A stretch of 7,371 bases of DNA from contig CAJXXJ010000177.1 in the NCBI GenBank assembly GCA_913062745.1, forward strand, positions 1 to 7,371. The letters run 5' to 3'. The stretch is from an uncultured Phaeodactylibacter sp. (GTDB lineage Bacteria > Bacteroidota > Bacteroidia > Chitinophagales > Saprospiraceae). The translations under genes were made by a program, and so were the position numbers. Below the pieces are notes generated by a model. It saw nothing but the letters and a program-made list of their open reading frames with translations, had not been told where the DNA came from and searched no databases. Positions 1 to 4,431 of the stretch are shown piece by piece (position 1 is the first letter of the stretch; every line of letters starts with the position of its first letter).

Positions 1-136
1 GTTGCTGGTGGGGCGGACCGGGGCAATAAATATATGACTCTACCTGGCTGCGCCGAGTAGACAGGTTCTCCGAAGTCGGGGTTGTTGCTAGTGAGGCGGA
101 CCGGGCAACAAATATGCGGCTCTACCTGGCTGCGCC
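1..136. repeat. Two degenerate direct repeats, ~54 bp each, 83-bp period
   Basis: Positions 1-54 and 84-136 align with about 47 of 54 columns identical and one single-base gap. Both begin GTTGCT, share GGCGGACCGGG and AAATAT, and end with the identical 17-mer CTCTACCTGGCTGCGCC. The second copy can fold weakly: GTTGC at 84-88 pairs with GCAAC at 105-109, enclosing CGG-A-CCG. The 29-bp stretch between copies (55-83) is not clearly repeated. The first copy starts at the window edge, so more copies may lie to the left. Two copies with this much divergence do not make a CRISPR array; a degenerate dispersed or tandem intergenic element is the simplest reading. Confidence 0.7.
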
Positions 137-300
137 AGTCAGACCGATTCTGTAAATCCTTCATTGTCACAGCGTCTGCATTTGAGGGAAGGTGACGAAG
201 CCATGGGAGACATGACTCCCCCCGGAGGTACTGAAAGCCATGGGTGCCAGAGGCACTACCCGTGGGGATGCCGCCAGGTCACTTGGGCTCCTCCAAAGCA

Positions 301-333
301 ACCAAGGGCGCAGTGGAAAACTGCGCCCTTGGT
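301..333. repeat. Perfect 13-bp inverted repeat (hairpin)
   Basis: ACCAAGGGCGCAG (301-313) and CTGCGCCCTTGGT (321-333) are exact reverse complements around the 7-base loop TGGAAAA. The stem is GC-rich and should be very stable. No run of T follows on either strand, so it is not a classical intrinsic terminator. It sits inside the gene-free region with no gene within 400 bp. It may be a palindromic repeat unit or part of an untranslated RNA. Confidence 0.7.
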
Positions 334-457
334 CCTGCCGGGCACCTGCCGCTCCTACGTACCTAATGTGTTTTTTAAAAACCGGGATTACCCGCGAGGT
401 GCCCCCCCGGCAACTTGGACACTTGGTCCCCTGGAACCCTGGGCTCTTCCATATAGC

Positions 458-505
458 CGCACCTACGGCGCTCCTGTTTATTTTTTACGGGCAATGCTAC
501 CAATA
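458..505 (-). repeat. REP-like element, inverted copy
   Basis: Read on the minus strand this stretch contains TATTGGTAGC (505-496), an A-rich spacer, then GGAGCGCCGTAGGTGCG (474-458). The 17-mer is the exact reverse complement of 612-628, and the same order (TTGGTAGC, A-rich spacer, GGAGCGCCGTAGGTGCG) appears on the plus strand at 580-628. Order, spacing and sequence are all conserved, so this is a true copy in opposite orientation. I recall similar GCCGTAGGTGCG/TTGGTAGC words scattered between genes in Bacteroidota genomes; that comparison is from memory. No transposase gene is adjacent. Confidence 0.65.
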
Positions 506-561
506 GGAGCGGGCCTCTGGCCCTTCCCGGTTGCACCCCCCGCGGTGCTCCCACCCGGCAA

Positions 562-628
562 GCGCCGTAGGTGCGATCCTGTTGGTAGCCATAACGGCAA
601 AAAAAATAGTTGGAGCGCCGTAGGTGCG
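562..628 (+). repeat. REP-like element, two direct copies of GCGCCGTAGGTGCG
   Basis: GCGCCGTAGGTGCG occurs at 562-575 and again at 615-628, a 53-bp spacing. Between them lie TGTTGGTAGC (580-589) and an A-run ending in ATAG (about 599-609). The second copy is preceded by GGA and is an exact inverted match to 458-474. The two oppositely oriented elements are 137 bp apart (475-611), so a transcript through here could form a large stem-loop with a 17-bp perfect stem. Function is unknown; REP-like non-autonomous element, transcript-end structure or recombination remnant are all possible. Confidence 0.65.
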
Positions 629-670
629 GTCATGTCGTATATGCCGCGCGCCTGGCGACCACCCGGCTCT

Positions 671-699
671 CCTCCCTTTGGGGAGGTGCCCGTCAGGGC
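671..699. repeat. Two adjacent tetraloop hairpins
   Basis: CCTCCC-TTTG-GGGAGG (671-686) is a perfect 6-bp stem with a TTTG loop. One base later GCCC-GTCA-GGGC (688-699) is a perfect 4-bp stem with a 4-base loop, and the purine-rich GGAGGGGGAAG follows. This compact double hairpin looks like a dispersed Bacteroidota intergenic repeat (recalled, not searched). It lies 61 bp past the stop codon of the channel gene on that gene's transcript, so it could protect the mRNA 3' end. No T-run follows on the minus strand, which argues against a simple intrinsic terminator. Confidence 0.55.
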
Positions 700-759
700 G
701 GAGGGGGAAGCAGGTGTTCTAAGCGAGCCAAGTTTCCAAGTACCTGCGGAATCGCCCCC

Positions 760-1845
760 TCAATCCTTCCGCAACCCATAATTCACCAGCAACTCCTCCC
801 AGTCCCGGCTCTCCGTGACGCGCAGCAGCTCATTGCTGATTTGCTCCTTCAGTTCCGGAGGCAGCTGCTCCGAGAAACCAAAGGCATACAACTGCAGATT
901 ATAGCTGAAGGGCAGCACATCGAAGCGGGACAGGGTATCCCGCTCGGCGATATAAGTCAGCAGGGGCTCATCGTAGGCTACGGCTTCCACTTTCTGATCC
1001 AGCAGGGCCTGTTGGCAGGACCGCAGATTGGGGAACGTACGTATCTCCTCGAAAAAACGCTCCCGCAGCCATTCCTCCGTCGCAGAGCCTTCCACGGTGG
1101 CCAGAGGGGACTCCTTGAAGGCAAAAATATCCGAGCGGTCGCCCCCGAGGCGGTTGACCGTAAGGGCAGAAGCAATGCTGGCCGTAAAACCGGAAATGAT
1201 GATGATGGCGGCAAACATCCAGACCAGCGCTACAACACGGCCCCCTACGGAACGGGGAGACTTGTCGCCGTAGCCCACCGTAGTCATCGTGACGGCCGAC
1301 CACCAGATGCCGCTCCACAAACCCCGCCAGCCAGGGTGGAATTCTTCCGGGTTGGCGCGGCGTTCAAAGAGCCAGGCGATAAAGCCGAATATGAATATGA
1401 CGACAAACAGCGCCATCACCGCCCGCAGAAAGTTGATGGAAAAGAAAGACCCGAGAAACTGTGTCCACGCTCGCCAGGATGATTCCGCCTCTATCATAAC
1501 GGTCGCATTTGAAATGTAGTAGGGGGCAGAAAAATCGATGCGCTCAGAGCGCTCGCTCGTGATGGTAAGGGGGTTGAGGCTCATGTCTACCGTGCCGGAA
1601 GCAAGGCCCCGCAGCAGGCTGTCGAGTGGCATATACTGCATGCGGTAGGGGATACTCAGCTGTTGTTCTATGCGCCCCCACAGCCAAAGGCTGGCCCCTT
1701 CCTCGCCCGTACTGTCTTTTTGGATCACAAAAGGCGGAGAATAGTAGTAGCCGATTAAGAGGGTGTCTGGCCGCGGGGGCGCTTCCTGGCTTTGTGCGTG
1801 TAAGGTGTTGAAAACCAAGATTAAAACGAAGGTCCAAAGACGCAT
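760..1845 (-). CDS. Glutamate-receptor-like potassium channel (SBP domain plus ion pore)
   Basis: A predicted 361-residue inner-membrane channel gated by a periplasmic ligand. Order: signal peptide 1-18 (ending HAQ), binding lobe S1 about 27-120, membrane helix M1 about 137-159, pore loop with selectivity filter TVGYGD at 189-194, membrane helix M2 about 203-228, lobe S2 about 236-350. TVGYGD is the K+ channel filter, as in cyanobacterial GluR0. Seen in the sequence: PLTIT..R....DFSAPYY in S1, where iGluRs carry the Arg that grips the ligand alpha-carboxylate (Arg99 here); VEGSATEEW in S2, like the iGluR GS(T)KEFF segment; and Asp292 at the position of the iGluR acidic residue that binds the alpha-amino group. 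SGFTASIASALT in M2 resembles the iGluR gate motif SYTANLAAFLT. An L-amino-acid ligand is therefore inferred. The frame is open to an ATG at 2007 and another at 1920, but the ATG at 1845 is chosen because it begins the signal peptide. No Shine-Dalgarno is seen. Monocistronic. Confidence 0.88.
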   Translation of the reverse strand: MRLWTFVLILVFNTLHAQSQEAPPRPDTLLIGYYYSPPFVIQKDSTGEEGASLWLWGRIEQQLSIPYRMQYMPLDSLLRGLASGTVDMSLNPLTITSERSERIDFSAPYYISNATVMIEAESSWRAWTQFLGSFFSINFLRAVMALFVVIFIFGFIAWLFERRANPEEFHPGWRGLWSGIWWSAVTMTTVGYGDKSPRSVGGRVVALVWMFAAIIIISGFTASIASALTVNRLGGDRSDIFAFKESPLATVEGSATEEWLRERFFEEIRTFPNLRSCQQALLDQKVEAVAYDEPLLTYIAERDTLSRFDVLPFSYNLQLYAFGFSEQLPPELKEQISNELLRVTESRDWEELLVNYGLRKD

Positions 1846-2178
1846 AAGGGTCTGATGTTTTAGCTTGCTGATAATATAGGCAAAATGTGGCAGGCAAAAA
1901 AAAAGCAGATTTTTTTCCATCTTCGCCCAACCCTTTTGGACAAACGGGCGGTCTGTGCATAGCAAAAGGCTAAAGGGGGTACCATCTTCCCGGCAGCCGC
2001 TGAACAATCTATTTCTGCAACCGTCTCTAAATCTATATTTATGCCAGCTACAACGATGTTAGTCTTCACCCTCGCGCTCATTGCTCTCGGTAAAAAATCC
2101 CGTGCTTTTCGGTAGTCCTTAAACGGGCAGCTGCTGCTAATCCCTTACCTTTACGCCTTCAACAATACTTAGCAGCTT
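1846..2178. other. Divergent spacer between channel gene and mqnD
   Basis: These 333 bp carry no gene I can support. They should hold the promoters of both flanking genes. On the channel side the notable element is A9-GCAGA-T7 (1896-1916), 51-71 bp upstream of the chosen start, which can pair as an A/T stem with a five-base loop. On the mqnD side a -7-like box is listed separately. The two open frames here on the minus strand (an N-terminal extension of the channel gene and a 73-codon frame) lack recognisable protein character. I could not find a convincing -33/-7 pair for the channel gene. Confidence 0.6.
2146..2153 (+). promoter_or_regulatory. Candidate Bacteroidota -7 box for mqnD
   Basis: TACCTTTA matches the Bacteroidota sigma -7 consensus TAnnTTTG in all defined positions but the last and lies 25 bp before the mqnD ATG, leaving a short leader. 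No good TTG/TTTG -33 box is present about 19 bp upstream, so the call rests on one box and its position. Confidence 0.4.
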
Positions 2179-3006
2179 ATGCGGCTCACATTAGGATTCT
2201 CTCCCTGCCCCAACGACACCTTTATCTTCGATGCCTTGCTGCACGGCAAGGTAGATACAGAGGGCCTGCAATTCGAACCAGTCATCGCTGATGTGGAAGA
2301 ACTCAATCAGCGGGCCTTCGACCGGTCCCTGCAGGCCACCAAGCTGAGTTATCACGCCTTTGCATTTCTGCTAAAGGATTACGCTCTGCTCGAAGCCGGC
2401 AGCGCCCTCGGCAATAAGGTAGGCCCGCTGCTGATCGCCCGTTCTCCGATCCTGGATGCGGAAATCCCTTCCTGTACCATCGCCATTCCCGGCCAATACA
2501 CCACCGCCAATTTCCTGTTCAGCCTGGCTTTCCCGGATGCGGACAAGCGCCAGCCGATGCTGTTTTCGGACATCGAGGGGGCCGTGCTGCGGGGCGATGC
2601 GGATGCCGGGCTGATTATTCACGAAAACCGCTTTACCTACGCGGAGCGCGGGCTGGTGAAATTGATGGACCTGGGCGAGTACTGGGAGTCGGCCACGAAA
2701 ATGCCCATCCCGCTGGGAGGGATTGTGGTACGGCGTGATTTGCCGGAAGCCGTGCAGCAGGCCGTCAACCGGGTGATGCAGCGCAGCGTGGCCTACGCGA
2801 TGGACCACCCGAAGGACAGCCTGGAGTTTGTGCGGAAGCATGCACAGGAGATGGAAGAAAAAGTGATGTACCAGCATATTGAACTGTATGTCAATGCCTT
2901 TACCCGCGCGCTTGGGCAGCCGGGCCGGGCAGCAGTGCAGCGCATGTTCGATATCGCTATGGCGAAAGGGGTCATCCCGACTTCCGAGCTGCCGATTTTT
3001 GTTTAG
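2179..3006 (+). CDS. mqnD: 1,4-dihydroxy-6-naphthoate synthase (menaquinone biosynthesis, futalosine route)
   Basis: A 275-residue cytoplasmic enzyme, the usual MqnD length, of the periplasmic-binding-protein-like fold but without a signal peptide. MqnD converts cyclic dehypoxanthine futalosine to 1,4-dihydroxy-6-naphthoate in the futalosine route to menaquinone. The N-terminal signature GFSPCPNDTFIFDALLHG (6-23) is characteristic. IPGQYTTANFL (103-113) is the conserved substrate-loop segment, and IHENRFTY (147-154) contains His148, corresponding to the catalytic histidine reported in the Thermus thermophilus enzyme (His145). The start is fixed by the signature beginning within six residues of the ATG. 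The leader TTAGCAGCTT has no Shine-Dalgarno. The gene is divergent from the channel gene and 185 bp ahead of ald. The paralogue MqnA has a similar fold, but the SPCPNDTFIF signature favours MqnD. No other mqn gene lies in the window. Confidence 0.93.
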   Translation: MRLTLGFSPCPNDTFIFDALLHGKVDTEGLQFEPVIADVEELNQRAFDRSLQATKLSYHAFAFLLKDYALLEAGSALGNKVGPLLIARSPILDAEIPSCTIAIPGQYTTANFLFSLAFPDADKRQPMLFSDIEGAVLRGDADAGLIIHENRFTYAERGLVKLMDLGEYWESATKMPIPLGGIVVRRDLPEAVQQAVNRVMQRSVAYAMDHPKDSLEFVRKHAQEMEEKVMYQHIELYVNAFTRALGQPGRAAVQRMFDIAMAKGVIPTSELPIFV

Positions 3007-3035
3007 CATTTCCTCCGACATCCCAAGGCTTTGAC

Positions 3036-3043
3036 TATTTTTG
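3036..3043 (+). promoter_or_regulatory. Candidate Bacteroidota -7 box for ald
   Basis: TATTTTTG fits TAnnTTTG exactly and is followed by CGCAGCA, where transcription would begin about 7 bp later. A -33 box is weak (ATTTCC near 3008-3013, spacing about 22 bp). If used, the ald transcript carries a leader of roughly 140 nt and is independent of mqnD. Confidence 0.45.
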
Positions 3044-3097
3044 CGCAGCATTTTTCCGCCTAAACGCAGGAACGGGGTGGTTTGCCAAAATTGGGAA

Positions 3098-3110
3098 GCT
3101 GCGCCGCAGC
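3098..3110 (+). other. Small GC-rich hairpin in the putative ald leader
   Basis: GCTGC (3098-3102) and GCAGC (3106-3110) pair around a GCC loop. Further GC-rich, partly self-complementary sequence follows: CCAGCTGG (3120-3127), a perfect palindrome, and GGGAG/CTCC around 3145-3158. The last ~25 nt before the ATG are A/T-rich and probably unpaired. I recognise no known riboswitch core. Confidence 0.3.
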
Positions 3111-3191
3111 GTTTGTGCAGCCAGCTGGAGGAGTGCCCCGTGCCGGGAGATACCCTCCGTGCCTGTATAACCAAATTAAATCGAATAGCTT

Positions 3192-4307
3192 ATGATTATT
3201 GGCGTTCCCAAGGAAATTAAAAATAACGAAAACCGCGTGGCGCTGACGCCCGCCGGCGCTCTGGAGCTGACGAAGCGGGGGCATGAACTGTTTGTGCAGG
3301 CAACCGCCGGGCTGGGCAGTGGCTTCCCGGATGAGGAGTATGTGGCTGCCGGCGCGCAAATCCTCCCTACCATCGAGGAGGTGTACGCTAAGGCGGAGAT
3401 GATCATCAAGGTAAAGGAGCCGATTGAGCCGGAGTATGAACTCATCCGGGAAGGGCAGCTGCTGTTTACCTATTTTCATTTTGCTTCCTACGAGCCGCTT
3501 ACCCACGCTATGATGGACCGCAAGGCGATCTGCCTGGCATACGAGACCGTAGAGTTGCCGGACGGCAGCCTGCCGCTGCTGGTGCCGATGTCTGAGGTGG
3601 CAGGGCGTATGGCCATTCAGGAAGGAGCCAAGTTTCTGGAAAAGCCCCTGAAGGGCCGGGGTGTGCTGCTGGGCGGCGTACCGGGCGTAGAGCCGGGCAA
3701 AGTGCTGATTCTCGGCGGTGGCGTCGTGGGTACGCAGGCCGCTAAGATGGCAGCCGGGCTGGGGGCACAGGTGACGATGCTGGATATCAGCCTGCCGCGC
3801 CTGCGCCATCTGGCGGATGTCATGCCGGCGAATGTCAATACCGTCTACAGCAATGAAATGAACATCCGCCGCTATATCAAAGAGGCGGACTTGATCGTAG
3901 GCGCTGTACTGATCCCGGGGGCCAAAGCACCGAACCTGATCACGCGCGAAATGCTGAAGGATATGAAGCCGGGCACCGTGCTGGTGGACGTGGCTGTGGA
4001 TCAGGGGGGCTGTATCGAGACTTGCAAGCCCACTACGCACGAGGATCCGACCTTCATCATTGACGATGTGGTGCACTACTGCGTAGCAAATATGCCGGGC
4101 GCCGTGCCCTACACTTCTACTATTGCACTGACCAACGCTACGCTGCCGTACGCGATTCAGCTGGCAGACAAGGGCTGGAAGCAGGCGTGCCTCGACAATC
4201 AGCCGCTCAAGATGGGCCTGAATGTCGTAGATGGCACTATTGTGTACAAGAGCGTGGGCGAGGCCTTCGGCTTACCCTATCAGCCGGTAGAGCAGTATCT
4301 GAAATAG
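3192..4307 (+). CDS. ald: Alanine dehydrogenase
   Basis: A 371-residue NAD-dependent enzyme that interconverts L-alanine with pyruvate, ammonia and NADH; a cytosolic hexamer in characterised members and full length here. The N-terminal AlaDH/PNT domain begins [20 protein letters not shown]. Residues known from the Mycobacterium tuberculosis enzyme sit at the same numbers: Arg15 and Lys75 (pyruvate binding), His96 (catalytic) and Asp270 (catalytic). The Rossmann domain shows [13 protein letters not shown] (172-184) and Asp198, which contacts the NAD ribose. The C-terminal signature [20 protein letters not shown] (301-320) is typical. The transhydrogenase alpha subunit is excluded by length and by the single-gene layout. 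The start is supported by the family N-terminus MIIGVPKE; the A-rich upstream sequence lacks a Shine-Dalgarno. It lies 185 bp after mqnD and ends 28 bp before a strong terminator. Confidence 0.97.
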   Translation: MIIGVPKEIKNNENRVALTPAGALELTKRGHELFVQATAGLGSGFPDEEYVAAGAQILPTIEEVYAKAEMIIKVKEPIEPEYELIREGQLLFTYFHFASYEPLTHAMMDRKAICLAYETVELPDGSLPLLVPMSEVAGRMAIQEGAKFLEKPLKGRGVLLGGVPGVEPGKVLILGGGVVGTQAAKMAAGLGAQVTMLDISLPRLRHLADVMPANVNTVYSNEMNIRRYIKEADLIVGAVLIPGAKAPNLITREMLKDMKPGTVLVDVAVDQGGCIETCKPTTHEDPTFIIDDVVHYCVANMPGAVPYTSTIALTNATLPYAIQLADKGWKQACLDNQPLKMGLNVVDGTIVYKSVGEAFGLPYQPVEQYLK

Positions 4308-4335
4308 CAGCCTGTCAACCACGGCAGAACAAATT

Positions 4336-4378
4336 AAAAAACCTGGCGCCGCAACTATGCAGCAGCGCCAGGTTTTTT
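4336..4378. terminator. Bidirectional intrinsic terminator between convergent genes
   Basis: AAAAAACCTGGCGC (4336-4349) and GCGCCAGGTTTTTT (4365-4378) form a perfect 14-bp inverted repeat around a 15-base loop. On the plus strand a GC-rich stem is followed by six T, terminating ald 28 bp after its stop. On the minus strand the same A-run becomes a T-run, so it can also end the 795-residue gene, whose stop is 53 bp away. Confidence 0.9.
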
Positions 4379-4431
4379 GTTTGCCCCAATGCTATCTAAG
4401 GCCAGACTATAAGCTCTGAGCAGCAGGTTGT

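Larger units (their letters stand above)
1..759. other. Gene-free, repeat-rich intergenic region
   Basis: No reading frame here has convincing protein character: the open frames are low-complexity (rich in Pro, Arg, Gly, Trp), overlap one another and match no family I recognise. What the region does hold is layered repeats, listed separately: a direct repeat with an 83-bp period, a 13-bp-stem hairpin, REP-like words in both orientations and a double tetraloop hairpin. A further degenerate pair is visible: the stretch near 391-413 (CCCGCGAGGTGCC then CCCGGCAA) resembles 539-560 (CCCGCGGTGCTCC then CCCGGCAA). I see no tRNA, rRNA or CRISPR array. It lies directly downstream of the minus-strand channel gene ending at 760, so it may include that gene's 3' untranslated region. 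The left limit is the window edge. Confidence 0.75.

Noticed and set aside
1..136. CRISPR array
   Set aside because: Only two copies, 54 bp long with several differences, and one 29-bp gap; no cas genes in the window.
164..781. 205-codon plus-strand open frame in the left intergenic region
   Set aside because: Low-complexity Pro/Arg/Trp-rich translation, crosses the hairpins and REP-like repeats, overlaps the end of the channel gene and matches no family I know.
610..1482. 290-codon plus-strand open frame
   Set aside because: Antisense shadow of the channel gene, whose domains and motifs are unambiguous on the minus strand.
1846..2007. 54-residue N-terminal extension of the channel gene (ATG at 2007 or 1920)
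   Set aside because: It would bury a well-formed signal peptide starting at the ATG at 1845, and its translation passes through the A/T tract.
1860..2081. 73-codon minus-strand open frame in the divergent spacer
   Set aside because: No recognisable domain, ends in translation of the poly-A/T tract (CFFFACH), and has no start context or neighbour supporting it.
2371..3174. 267-codon minus-strand open frame
   Set aside because: Antisense shadow of mqnD; His/Arg/Gln-rich composition typical of the reverse frame of a GC-rich gene.
3060..4076. 338-codon minus-strand open frame
   Set aside because: Antisense to ald, which has every catalytic residue in place; the reverse frame has no domain character.
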